A stretch of DNA of 64,000 bases from assembly GCA_009774175.1 (NCBI GenBank), contig VSNG01000017.1, positions 1-64,000 of the forward strand, given 5' to 3'. Each line of letters opens with the position of its first letter. Positions within the stretch are counted from its first letter, which is position 1. Under the pieces are notes generated by a model, which worked only from the letters and a program-made list of their open reading frames with translations, had not been told where the DNA came from and did not search any database. Source of the stretch: Lachnospiraceae bacterium. GTDB lineage: Bacteria > Bacillota > Clostridia > Lachnospirales > Lachnospiraceae. The position numbers and the translations under genes are program-made. Below, piece by piece: positions 26,465 through 34,383 of this stretch.

Positions 26465-26665
26465 ACTGACGCATTTTTACGCAATAAAAAGAGTGGACAG
26501 CATACCTATCCACCCGGTCATAAACACCTGCAAAAAAACTCTCCCCAAGAGAAAAGTTGAAGGCTATGAACGCTTGCGAACCCTGTCGTTGCAAGGTGAG
26601 AGTGGATACTCTGCTTGATTGTCTGTGCTCTCGCACATTCACTACAATAACATAATACTTCCGTA
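26465..26665 (-). ncRNA. Ribosomal protein L20 leader
   Basis: The roughly 200-base leader before infC contains the run AGACAATCAAGCAGAGTATC, CCACTCTCACCTT, and AGGTGTTTATGACCGGGTGG, which I recognise as the clostridial L20 leader type. It ends in a terminator stem GTGGATAG/CTGTCCAC (26493-26513) followed by TCTTTTTATT. High L20 would favour the terminator and shut down infC-rpmI-rplT. A covariance-model search would settle the assignment. Confidence 0.8.
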
Positions 26666-26684
26666 GATGTCAATACCCCTGCGA

Positions 26685-27509
26685 TCAAAAATCAAGATGA
26701 ATTGTCTCCGCACTGGCCTCATACTCTTCCATGCGGTCATAATCATCCGTCTGGGAATAGGTGATCACATAACTCTTATCCGCGTTAATGGCGTACTCCA
26801 GCTGTGACATCTGCGTATCGCCCACCTGATAATGGCATCGGATGCGGAAGGCAGGACAGCCGTCGATCCGAATCCGTTCAAAGCTGTCGATATGTACCTC
26901 TATGTCTTCTCCGTATTCCTTGCGGAAATTTTCTTCCGCCTGCGCCTTAAAGGTCTCCTCCGTCATCAGCTGCAGGGCCACGTCTCTGCCAAGCGCCACA
27001 TAATATATGGTGGAAGCGTCAATGGGATACCGTCTGGTCACATACATGCCCTCAATATCCTCCGACTCCGAAAAGGCTTCCGGCAGGGTAAAGCTGCATC
27101 CCTTCGTAACAGGCGCGCTCTCCACCACAGAAGTGTCCATCTCATTTTCCTGTAACATTTCTTCCGCCAGCTGATTTTTCAGATCCTCGTCCATTTCCAC
27201 CGGCGCCATAAAACTTCCCCTGGCCGCCGCTTTGACAGTTTTCTCCTCATCATCTGACGATTCCGCCTCTTCATTGTCCGTGTCCTCATCGTTTGTCTCG
27301 CCTGCGCCTGGCTCTTCATCGTTTGTCTCGCCTGCGCCTGGCTCTTCATCGTTTATCTCTGAGGTTTCTCCGCTCTCTGCAATATCCGTCTCCGTTTCGG
27401 AAACCTGCGCGGTAGTATGTACGGTGTCCTCGCCCCCGCAGGCCGTAAAAATACAGGTCCATGCCAGCAGCAAAAGGAAGCCTGCTTTTCTCCTATTCAT
27501 AACTTTCAT
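26685..27509 (-). CDS. Acidic lipoprotein of unknown function
   Basis: About 274 residues. A lipoprotein signal peptide ends in IFTAC with the Cys near residue 23, so it should be anchored on the outer face of the membrane. A long acidic linker follows, with a 10-residue unit (EEPGAGETND) repeated twice and a decayed third, then a globular domain of about 140 residues (GCSFTLPEAFSESEDIEGMY ... FERIRIDGCPAFRIRCHYQVGD). That domain looks like a PsbP/DUF1795-type beta fold, but I cannot assign it firmly. The start at 27509 follows GGGAAAGG. The next gene upstream on the strand is a DUF1540 protein. Confidence 0.8.
   Translation of the reverse strand: MKVMNRRKAGFLLLLAWTCIFTACGGEDTVHTTAQVSETETDIAESGETSEINDEEPGAGETNDEEPGAGETNDEDTDNEEAESSDDEEKTVKAAARGSFMAPVEMDEDLKNQLAEEMLQENEMDTSVVESAPVTKGCSFTLPEAFSESEDIEGMYVTRRYPIDASTIYYVALGRDVALQLMTEETFKAQAEENFRKEYGEDIEVHIDSFERIRIDGCPAFRIRCHYQVGDTQMSQLEYAINADKSYVITYSQTDDYDRMEEYEASAETIHLDF
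27291..27355 (-). repeat. 30-bp tandem repeat in lipoprotein linker
   Basis: Two near-identical 30-bp units coding for EEPGAGETND plus a partial third unit. In-frame, so the linker length can vary without breaking the protein. Confidence 0.85.
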
Positions 27510-27563
27510 AAATCGTTTGCCTTTCCCGTATAGTTTAAGACGCAAGCCAAACGGCCTGCGCCT

Positions 27564-27593
27564 AATATACCTATTGTAATATAAAAACTGCAA
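27564..27593 (-). promoter_or_regulatory. Putative promoter of the lipoprotein gene
   Basis: On the minus strand TTGCAG (27593-27588), an 18-base spacer, then TATATT (27569-27564), about 55 bases before the start codon. A stem GCAGGCC/GGCTTGC lies in the leader. Confidence 0.4.
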
Positions 27594-27614
27594 ACTGACA
27601 ATCACCAATTATTT

Positions 27615-27929
27615 TCAGGCCTCTCTGAAAGTAGCGCACAATGTCTGCTTACAGTCGCAGGCGCCCACGCCTCTGATATCCACATGATCGGCGTGACATT
27701 TATAATTGGAATTATACACGCAATTCGCCGCCTCACAGTCGATGCTGATGGTTCTGCACGGATGGTCAAGAGAACTGACATAGGAATCGCCGCGTCTCTG
27801 GGAAAAGCTCTCGCAGCAGGTTCCGTCGCAGTCGCAGGCGTGGCTGCCTCCCACCATGATATCCCCCTTACAGCAGCAGTCCTCCTGATTATAGCTGCAA
27901 TTTAACACACCACATTTTAACTCCGCCAT
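27615..27929 (-). CDS. DUF1540 protein, two repeats
   Basis: 104 residues with two copies of the cysteine-rich DUF1540 unit: CGVLNCSYNQEDCCCKGDIMVGG near the N-terminus, and CEAANCVYNSNYKCHADHVDIRG in the second half, each followed by a Cys-x-C-x-x-x-x-C tail. It probably binds metal. DUF1540 proteins are common in spore-forming clostridia, but no role is proven. AGGAGG precedes the ATG. Confidence 0.88.
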   Translation of the reverse strand: MAELKCGVLNCSYNQEDCCCKGDIMVGGSHACDCDGTCCESFSQRRGDSYVSSLDHPCRTISIDCEAANCVYNSNYKCHADHVDIRGVGACDCKQTLCATFREA

Positions 27930-27980
27930 AATACCTCCTTTCGGGGCGTCCTTATCTGATTTTTATACGCACCCCTTCCA

Positions 27981-29546
27981 CTAAAAAGTAGTATGGTCAG
28001 AAGTTGAAATTTTATACAGATTAAACCAATAACGTTCCAGCAAAAAGCTGCCCTTTTCTTCCACATTAAGTCCGGCGCTCTGCCACTCGTCCACAATGTC
28101 GTCACGGCTGTTGAAGCTGCCGATAAACCAGATGGTTTTTCCTTCCTTTTCCTGCGTCCCCGAAAGCAGCCGGCTGATTTCCCCTGCATCCTGCAAAGAA
28201 CCGCAGGGCGAAGTGATTTCCTGGATCAGCGTTTCCCCCTCCGCGCGCCACAAAAACCGCTCCGCCCTTTCCGGCAGATAATACCCTGTCACCGCCTGCA
28301 CCTGATCAAAGTTATAGAGAACGGCGTCTTCCGGGCCAATCAGAGAAAGCGCTTTCTGCGTTTCTTTCATGTTGACCGCCTTATACTCCTCCTCCCCCAT
28401 AAAAGCCCGGTAATCACGCAAGCCGATGACAACAGCCAGAATCGTAACGACAATTCCGATTTTGGGTTTACATAATATATAATCCACGCCCAGCGCAAAG
28501 GATAGCCAGAAGCACCCCAGCGCAGGGATCATATACCGATAAACAAAAATGGGACGAAGCAGAAACGACGCCGCAAATCCAAACAACACCAGTCCTGCCA
28601 GCACGCCGATTCCCGCAGTGACAAACCAGAATCTCTCGCTTTCTCTTCCACTATGGTAGAGTTTTACCGCCTGATATCCCCATATAGCAATATAGACCGT
28701 AAACAGCAGCACCGCCAAAACCGTATTCAGCCGCTCGTCCGCAAATGCCGGTTTCATCAAAAATTTCACGCAGCCCCCAAGGGATCGCCAGGTCAGCGGC
28801 AAAATCCAATAGTTTTCCCGCACCGTCGTGATCTGACGATACAGCGCCAAAAGCCAGGGAAGGTAGCCCGCTATGGATATCCCCACCCACAAAAACCACT
28901 CTCTGATCCGGCCTCTGTCCCTTCGCATAAACACAAGCAGCACATAAAGGTATACCATGACCACCGCCACACAGGCAAAGTACTGGGTATAGGCGGCAGC
29001 CAGTCCATAAACCACGAGGGCTGCGCCATGCAGACGGCCCATTTTGATCTCTGCGGACATATCGCCCGTCCCATAGGCATGCAGAAACGCCGCCGTCACA
29101 AAAAACAGGGCCCAGCCGTACATCCGCACCTCCACCGTATAGGCCGAAAGCTGGGGCATGGCGATCACACAGAAGAAAAACAGACCGCCGGTAAACAGCC
29201 CGAATCTCTTCCGAATAAAAGTCACGCTGTAAGCAAACAGTCCAAAATAGGGAATAACTGAAACCAGCTTGGCAATGATAATCGGATCAGCCTGCTTTGC
29301 AATTGGTTTACATAACTCAACAACAAACCTGACGATACAATAATAGAGCGGCGGGTGCACGTCCCTTGCCGTAAACGCAATCAAATCACCGTAGGAATGT
29401 TCGATCATTCCCACGGTGAAAAGTTCATCATACCAGATATCTCTGGCAAAGCACAGCGCAAGGCTTCTGCCAAGCAGCGCTGCACTGACTGCAAGCAGCA
29501 GTAAGCCCACGATATCTCTGCCCGCCATTTTTTTTCTGACATTCAT
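27981..29546 (-). CDS. GT-C family membrane glycosyltransferase (GT39-like)
   Basis: 521 residues with about 10-12 membrane helices. The first extracytoplasmic loop has the acidic motif RDIWYDELFTVG (residues about 35-46) and then RDVHPPLYYCIVRF, as in GT39/ArnT-like enzymes that use polyprenyl-phosphate sugars. The C-terminal soluble part (about residues 390-521) is ectodomain-like. Substrate and acceptor are unknown. Two copies of the 10-mer lie inside the gene, both reading Leu-Cys-Lys. The start follows AGGAG at somewhat long spacing. Confidence 0.8.
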   Translation of the reverse strand: MNVRKKMAGRDIVGLLLLAVSAALLGRSLALCFARDIWYDELFTVGMIEHSYGDLIAFTARDVHPPLYYCIVRFVVELCKPIAKQADPIIIAKLVSVIPYFGLFAYSVTFIRKRFGLFTGGLFFFCVIAMPQLSAYTVEVRMYGWALFFVTAAFLHAYGTGDMSAEIKMGRLHGAALVVYGLAAAYTQYFACVAVVMVYLYVLLVFMRRDRGRIREWFLWVGISIAGYLPWLLALYRQITTVRENYWILPLTWRSLGGCVKFLMKPAFADERLNTVLAVLLFTVYIAIWGYQAVKLYHSGRESERFWFVTAGIGVLAGLVLFGFAASFLLRPIFVYRYMIPALGCFWLSFALGVDYILCKPKIGIVVTILAVVIGLRDYRAFMGEEEYKAVNMKETQKALSLIGPEDAVLYNFDQVQAVTGYYLPERAERFLWRAEGETLIQEITSPCGSLQDAGEISRLLSGTQEKEGKTIWFIGSFNSRDDIVDEWQSAGLNVEEKGSFLLERYWFNLYKISTSDHTTF

Positions 29547-29568
29547 ACGCTCTGTGTACTCCTGTCCT

Positions 29569-29664
29569 CTTTATGCTTTCTTCTCTTTATGCTTTCTTCT
29601 CTTTACGCTTTCTTCTCTTTACGCTTTCTTCTCTTTATGCCTTCTTCTCTTTACGCTTTCTTCT
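29569..29664 (-). repeat. 16-bp tandem repeat at the thrS 3' end, six copies
   Basis: Six 16-bp units, on the minus strand AGAAGAAAGCRTAAAG with C/T changes, run from the last codons of thrS into the gap before the next gene. Each unit carries a copy of the thrS ending (E-K-K-A-stop). The unit is not a multiple of three. The arrangement suggests replication slippage that multiplied the end of the gene. Confidence 0.9.
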
Positions 29665-31618
29665 CTTCCTGTACTTCTTCCCTGCGGATTTCCTTGGTGC
29701 GAATCTCCTTACAGATCTGGTCTATAAAATCTGAAAGCGGCTTCACGCCTTCGTCTCCGGCAAAGCGGCTTCTGACGGACACTGTCTTATCCTCCGCCTC
29801 CTGCGCGCCCACCACAAGCATATAAGGCACCTTGGCAAGTCTGGCCTCGCGGATCTTAAAGCCGATCTTCTCCGAACGATTGTCCACCGTCACGTCAACG
29901 TCAGCCCGCGCAAGCTCCTTTCTGACTTCCTCCGCATAGTCCTCGTATTTTTCGGAAATAGGCAGTACACGCACCTGTTCGGGGCACATCCATGTGGGGA
30001 ACTTGCCCGCGTACTTCTCGATCAGCCATGCAAGCGTCCGTTCATAGCAGCCAAGGGAAGTCCTGTGAATAATATATGGACGGATGCGCTCGCCGTTTGC
30101 GTCGATAAAATACATATCGAACTGCTCCGCCAGAAGGGCGTCCCACTGAATCGTGATCATGGTATCTTCCTTACCATACACATTTTTCGCGTTAATATCT
30201 ACCTTCGGCCCGTAGAAAGCAGCCTCTCCCACTTCCTCCGTAAAGGGAAGGTCAAGCTCCGTCAGAATATTTCTGATATGGGCCTCCGTCTCATTCCAGA
30301 CCTCCGGCTCTCCAATATATTTTTCCGGGTTTTCCGGATCCCACTTGGACAGATGCCAGGTAATATCATCCAGAAGTCCCAAGGTTGACATAACATATTT
30401 TGCCAGTGCGATACATCCCTTAAACTCCTCTACCATCTGATCCGGTCTTACAATCAAATGCCCCTCGGAAATGGTAAACTGACGCACACGGGTCAGACCG
30501 TGCATCTCGCCTGAGTCCTCATTGCGGAAAAGGGTGGAAGTCTCACCGTATCGAATGGGCAGATCCCGGTAGGAGTGCTGCGTATTTTTATAACAGTAAT
30601 ACTGGAAAGGACAGGTCATGGGACGCAGGGCAAACACTTCCTTATACTTTTCCTCGTCTCCCAGCACAAACATGCCCTCTTTATAATGATCCCAGTGCCC
30701 GGACATTTTATACAGATCGCTCTTTGCCATAAGCGGGGTCTTTGTCCGCACATAGCCCCACTCCTTATCTTCCAGATCCTCAATCCATCGCTGCAGCTTC
30801 ATCACCATCTTTGTACCCTTCGGCAAAAGTAATGGCAGTCCCTGCCCGATCACATCCACCGTAGTGAAAAGCTCCATCTCCCGGCCAAGCTTATTGTGGT
30901 CGCGGCGCTTGATATCCTCCAGATGCTCCAGATATGCCGCAAGCTCTTCCTTTTTTGAAAAAGCCGTACCGTAGATACGCTGTAACTGCGCCCTTTCGGA
31001 ATCGCCCCGCCAGTATGCCATGGAGGAGGAAATCAGCTTGTATGCCTTAATATTTTTCGTGCTCATCAGATGAGGGCCTGCGCACAGATCCACAAAGCCG
31101 CCCTGATCGTAGAAAGAAATCTCCGCATCCTCCGGCAGATCCTGAATCAGCTCCACCTTGTAGGGCTCGTTCCTCTCTTCCATATATTTAATGGCTTCTT
31201 CTCTGGAAAGCGTAAACCGTTCCAGCTTGTGCCCTTCCTTGATAATCTTCTTCATCTCCGCTTCCAGCTTATCCAGATCCTCTCTGGAAAAAGGCGCGGC
31301 GTCAAAATCATAATAAAAGCCCTCTTCGATTGCCGGCCCGATTGTCACCTTTGCCTCCGGGAAAAGACGCTTCACTGCCTCCGCCAGAACATGGGATGCC
31401 GTATGTCTGACAACCCGCAGCCCTTCCGGGTCATTGACCGTTAAAATATTCAGGCTGCAGTCTGCGTCAATGACGGTCCGCAGATCCTTCACCTCTCCGT
31501 CCACCTCCCCGGCGCAGGCCGCGCGGGCAAGTCCTTCCGAGATATCAAGCGCAATGTCGTAAATACTCATTGCCTGTGCATACTCTTTAAAAGAGCCATC
31601 TTTCAGTGTGATTTTCAT
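29651..31618 (-). CDS. thrS: Threonyl-tRNA synthetase
   Basis: 655 residues, standard class II enzyme charging tRNA-Thr. Domains in order: TGS (about 1-62), the editing/second-additional domain with HTASHVLAEA and the zinc-like site, the catalytic core with MTCPFQYY, MHGLTRVRQFTISEGHL and HRTSLGCYERTLAWLIEKYAG, and the C-terminal anticodon-binding domain. GGAGG precedes the ATG. The start overlaps the stop of the small membrane-protein gene by ATGA, so translation may be coupled. A T-box leader upstream should control both genes. The C-terminus lies in a tandem repeat. Confidence 0.97.
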   Translation of the reverse strand: MKITLKDGSFKEYAQAMSIYDIALDISEGLARAACAGEVDGEVKDLRTVIDADCSLNILTVNDPEGLRVVRHTASHVLAEAVKRLFPEAKVTIGPAIEEGFYYDFDAAPFSREDLDKLEAEMKKIIKEGHKLERFTLSREEAIKYMEERNEPYKVELIQDLPEDAEISFYDQGGFVDLCAGPHLMSTKNIKAYKLISSSMAYWRGDSERAQLQRIYGTAFSKKEELAAYLEHLEDIKRRDHNKLGREMELFTTVDVIGQGLPLLLPKGTKMVMKLQRWIEDLEDKEWGYVRTKTPLMAKSDLYKMSGHWDHYKEGMFVLGDEEKYKEVFALRPMTCPFQYYCYKNTQHSYRDLPIRYGETSTLFRNEDSGEMHGLTRVRQFTISEGHLIVRPDQMVEEFKGCIALAKYVMSTLGLLDDITWHLSKWDPENPEKYIGEPEVWNETEAHIRNILTELDLPFTEEVGEAAFYGPKVDINAKNVYGKEDTMITIQWDALLAEQFDMYFIDANGERIRPYIIHRTSLGCYERTLAWLIEKYAGKFPTWMCPEQVRVLPISEKYEDYAEEVRKELARADVDVTVDNRSEKIGFKIREARLAKVPYMLVVGAQEAEDKTVSVRSRFAGDEGVKPLSDFIDQICKEIRTKEIRREEVQEEKKA

Positions 31619-31890
31619 GATTTACCTCCTTCTTCGTCATCCCCATACTGATTGCCATAGTTATTCCCGTTCTTGCTTCCGTTTCCGCTGCCGTTGTTCA
31701 CATTATGGGATAAAACATGAACGCCCTGCGAAAGCGGCGCGGCAAGCGTCCCGATACAGATTCCCGCCAGAAAACAAATCGCTCCGATCAGGCAGAAGTT
31801 CAGTTTCGTAAGGGTAAACTCATCATTTGCCGCGGCAAGCGTCCGATTCTTTACATCTGTCGCCATATCCTTCCATTCCGTAGTTGTCAT
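31615..31890 (-). CDS. Small single-span membrane protein before thrS
   Basis: 91 residues: a polar N-terminus (MTTTEWKDMATDVKNRTLAAAND), one membrane helix (LNFCLIGAICFLAGICIGTLA, about residues 30-50), and a low-complexity Asn/Gly/Ser/acidic tail. AGGAGG stands seven bases before the ATG. It lies between the T-box and thrS and overlaps thrS by four bases. Its expression should thus rise when charged tRNA-Thr is low. No family recognised; function unknown. Confidence 0.75.
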   Translation of the reverse strand: MTTTEWKDMATDVKNRTLAAANDEFTLTKLNFCLIGAICFLAGICIGTLAAPLSQGVHVLSHNVNNGSGNGSKNGNNYGNQYGDDEEGGKS

Positions 31891-31984
31891 TGTGTCTCCT
31901 CCTTTTCATGTTCCGATTCGGCTTGTACGCATATAATGAGGCATAAAACACAGGCACGACTCCTGTCTGTGCCGCTTTCTGACT

Positions 31985-32275
31985 CTGCCTGTACGCGCAG
32001 AAAGTCCCCTGCAATGCCGCTATGGCAATGCAGAGGACGTAATGTTACGCGGTTCCACCTCTCTTGCTCCGTCTGCCGCAAAGCGGCCTGCCGAAACCTC
32101 TCGTTTGACTGTAACGTAAGTCAGCGGGCTGTATTAAAGCCACTCGGAGTCGGTTTTCAAATGTTTCCGGCAAAAGCGCTTTCAGCTCACGGCGCTTCTC
32201 TCTGTTACTTTCCACATTCTACTCTTCTCGTCAACGTGTTCTGCTCTATCCTAAAATCATATTTTTATTGTATGC
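31985..32275 (-). promoter_or_regulatory. T-box leader (threonine)
   Basis: The conserved T-box AGGTGGAACCGCG is present (core TGGAACCGCG at 32057-32048). Upstream lies a stem I region with AGAGAGAAGCGCC..., and a candidate specifier ACC, a Thr codon, at 32154-32152 in GAAAACCGACTCC. Downstream a long stem GTCCTCTGCA/TGCAGGGGAC (32038-32004) serves as the terminator; its T-run is short (TTTC). Uncharged tRNA-Thr should favour antitermination and read-through into the small membrane gene and thrS. Confidence 0.92.
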
Positions 32276-32303
32276 GCAATCCTTCTAAAAGTAAAGGGAA
32301 ATT

Positions 32304-32810
32304 TCAGGCATTTTTTCCGCAGCACTTCTTATACTTCTTGCCGCTGCCGCAGGGACAGGGATCGTTGGGATAAATCTTCTTATCTTTGTGAACCGTCGTG
32401 GATTCCTTCTGTTCTCTGTAAAGAGCCTTTCTCTTGTCCTCGTCAAAAATATCGTTCCACTCTTCCAGCTCATAAAGCCAGTCCGCGCCTGCCGCCACCA
32501 TATTTTTGTAAAGCAGCTCCTTGTCAAAGCCAAGACTTACCTTGGTGTCCTCCTCCATCTCCTCGATGGGGTTCGCCTTTTTCAGGCTGTCGTTAATGCC
32601 GTCCAGAAATCCAACCATGGTCATCAGATCGACTTCATACTTATCCGCAAGCTCCTTAACCGTACCCTTCACCGCCTTGTCCGGGGTCTTTAAAAGCTGG
32701 GCATAGATTTCCTTTTCCTTCTGAAAATAAGCAGACCAGAGTCTCTGTAAGTCTCCTTTATTTGCCGTCTCTGAATACGCCATATCGCGCCACTGTTGTA
32801 ATAAAGCCAT
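32304..32810 (-). CDS. SEC-C metal-binding motif protein
   Basis: 168 residues. A helical N-terminal part (DMAYSETANKGDLQRLWSAYFQKEKEIY) is followed by DEDKRKALYREQKES and a C-terminal SEC-C zinc motif, NDPCPCGSGKKYKKCCGKNA, like the end of SecA. Such proteins likely bind zinc and may touch ribosomes or the secretion machinery; no specific role is known. GGGTGG is the likely ribosome site. The T-box-thrS unit follows on the same strand. Confidence 0.82.
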   Translation of the reverse strand: MALLQQWRDMAYSETANKGDLQRLWSAYFQKEKEIYAQLLKTPDKAVKGTVKELADKYEVDLMTMVGFLDGINDSLKKANPIEEMEEDTKVSLGFDKELLYKNMVAAGADWLYELEEWNDIFDEDKRKALYREQKESTTVHKDKKIYPNDPCPCGSGKKYKKCCGKNA

Positions 32811-33397
32811 AATTCCGTACCACCCTTATCCTGTAATTTGGTTCAATGCCTGTCCTGTTCCATGCACCGAACTGATGCGTCTTCGCATTTTTCCTTAAGT
32901 ATATACCAATTTAGAAAAAAAGTAAAATTATTTATATTTTATGTATAACCTGCCAAAATTGGGCAACAATGATAATACGCTAAAGATAAGTAATACTTAT
33001 CCTCCCCTAATAACAGGAAAGTTCCCGGAATCGTGAAATGTATTCCGGGGGCTTTTCTGCTGTTTCATCCTTTCACCGGACTCTTGTGGACAAACTCCAA
33101 TTTAAAGTCATTCCCATTCCATCTGCCAGACGCTTTAACAGCTTCAATGTCATTTAGTTAAGGTATTAGCAAGGACGTTCTATACAGAGCAAGGTATGTA
33201 AAAATATGTACCCTGCCCTTTTTTGTATCTTTTTAGAAAAAGCTCTTGACAAGAATACAAAAATTTGCGGCGAAGCCTCTTGAATGTATTACATTTTGGA
33301 GGTGGCTTTTTCACCTCATCTATCGGAAAATCTTCCTTTAGCAGATTTGTAATGATACACTCATAAGAATCCTCTAAAATGTTGTCTTATGTCTTAA
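32811..33397. other. AT-rich non-coding stretch with gene debris
   Basis: No intact gene. It holds a hairpin CCCGGAAT/ATTCCGGG with a T-rich tail (33025-33059), a fragment of an HTH protein (33073-33153), and on the minus strand an open frame without a start codon (about 33184-33380, reading ILEDSYECIITNLLKED and onward) that I cannot assign. The region opens the decayed patch that runs to 37.0 kb. Confidence 0.55.
33073..33153 (-). pseudogene. C-terminal fragment of an XRE/HigA-type HTH protein
   Basis: A 26-codon frame ending in a stop reads TLKLLKRLADGMGMTLNWSL, close to the usual end of an HTH_3 domain (PTL-x-x-L-x-K-L-A-D-A-L-G-x-x-L). The helix-turn-helix itself is missing. I read it as the tail of a lost antitoxin-like gene. 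Confidence 0.45.
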
Positions 33398-33677
33398 TCA
33401 ATCAATATATGTAAATGTTAAACCATGAGCGTCCGCAATCACTAACGCCAGATGATCCTGATCCACCAGAAAGAAGTCGTAGAAATCCCCGCCGCCTCTC
33501 TGGTAAGAATACGTTGACAAAGGAATCCCCCATATCCTCCTGGGTAAGACCCAGCATCTGCTCCGCCGCCGGATTTTACATGGTGGTCTTTCCCTTCATG
33601 CTGATTACCATAACGCCCTCCAGCAGATTGGTTACGATTTCTCTGTACAGATTCTTATGATCCTGCTGCTGCGACAT
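33398..33677 (-). pseudogene. PAS / SpoIIE-phosphatase protein remnant
   Basis: A ribosome site (AAGGAG) and ATG at 33677 start a frame reading NLYREIVTNLLEGVMVISMK, then an in-frame TAA (33578-33576) where the family has an aromatic residue, then NPAAEQMLGLTQEDMGDSF, a PAS domain. After a deletion and frame change comes GGDFYDFFLVDQDHLALVIAD, the start of a SpoIIE/RsbU-type PP2C phosphatase domain, ending soon after. A complete protein would be several hundred residues longer. A dead phosphatase of a partner-switching pathway. Confidence 0.7.
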
Positions 33678-33682
33678 AGATG

Positions 33683-33763
33683 CTATATCTCCTTGCATAT
33701 TTTCAGAATATTTTTACCGTCCTTATATTCATAGGTGATCTCATTCATATTTTTCTTGACGAT
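33683..33763 (-). pseudogene. 3' end of an RsbW-like anti-sigma kinase
   Basis: Just before the phosphatase remnant, a frame ending in TAG reads IVKKNMNEITYEYKDGKNIL and KICKEI, which matches the usual C-terminus of HATPase_c_2 anti-sigma regulatory kinases (GLGI-x-I-V-K-K-x-M-D-x-x-x-YEYKDGKN-x-L). Only about 26 codons remain; the ATP-binding part is gone. The order kinase then phosphatase fits a former partner-switching module. Confidence 0.55.
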
Positions 33764-33876
33764 CTATCTATTTTATAATGGCGCGGTCGGTATACATCGC
33801 CTTTTTTGGGGAGTATAACATCATTTAGTTTACATAATATTATTACATAGACATTTACAATTTCTTTCCTCACGGA

Positions 33877-33909
33877 ATTGTAAGCTGAAATTCATCTGAT
33901 TGTAAGCTG
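33877..33909 (+). promoter_or_regulatory. Direct-repeat boxes before the ABC exporter
   Basis: ATTGTAAGCTG occurs at 33877-33887 and 33899-33909, 22 bases apart (two helical turns), followed closely by the ABC ribosome site. A third copy with extended identity lies after the permease (36745-36767 matches 33887-33909 at 22 of 23 bases). The arrangement suits a tandem site for an OmpR-family response regulator, the usual controller of such exporters. Confidence 0.5.
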
Positions 33910-33947
33910 TATCTGCTATCTTTTTGGTGAAGGAGGCTAATAATCCT

Positions 33948-34383
33948 ATGGAAATTCTAAAAATACAAAATTTGTGTAAAACCTATGGCAAGGGCGAGGC
34001 CAAAGTAGACGCTCTAAAAAATGTTTCTTTTTCATTGAACAAGGAAGAGTTTGCCGCTGTGGTCGGAGAGTCCAGCTTTGGGAAAAGTACCCTGCTGAAC
34101 TGCATCGGCGCTCTGGACACACCGACTTCCGGGAGTGTTCTCATGGATGGGCAAAATCTATTCTCCATGAAAGAGGAAAAGCGCACGATTTTTCGGCGGC
34201 GCAATATCGGTTTTATCTTCCAGTCCTTTCAGCTCGTTTCTGAACCGAACGTGGAGCACAATATTACGTTTCCTTTGCTCCTGGATTACCGAAAGCCTGA
34301 CAGCTTCCGTAGACCGGGTTTTCCGGGTAACAGATGGCGTTCTTACGGATTTGGGAGGGAAATCGGATGAAGCGTTATCTTGA
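33948..34383 (+). pseudogene. ABC transporter ATPase with internal deletion
   Basis: Starts well (GAAGGAGG, ATG at 33948): MEILKIQNLCKTYGKGEAKV, a Walker A reading GESSFGKST instead of the usual GESGSGKST, and IGFIFQSFQLVSEPNVEHNI. After LLLDYRKPD the sequence jumps, in another frame, to the normal C-terminal end DRVFRVTDGVLTDLGGKSDEALS, whose stop is at 34381-34383. About 100-110 residues holding the signature LSGGQ, Walker B and H-loop are missing. The protein could not hydrolyse ATP. The preserved tail overlaps the permease start as in intact MacB/BceA-type pairs. Confidence 0.85.

Noticed and set aside
29569..29664. Possible CRISPR array
   Set aside because: The 16-bp units are directly adjacent without spacers and derive from the thrS end. 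No cas genes in the window.
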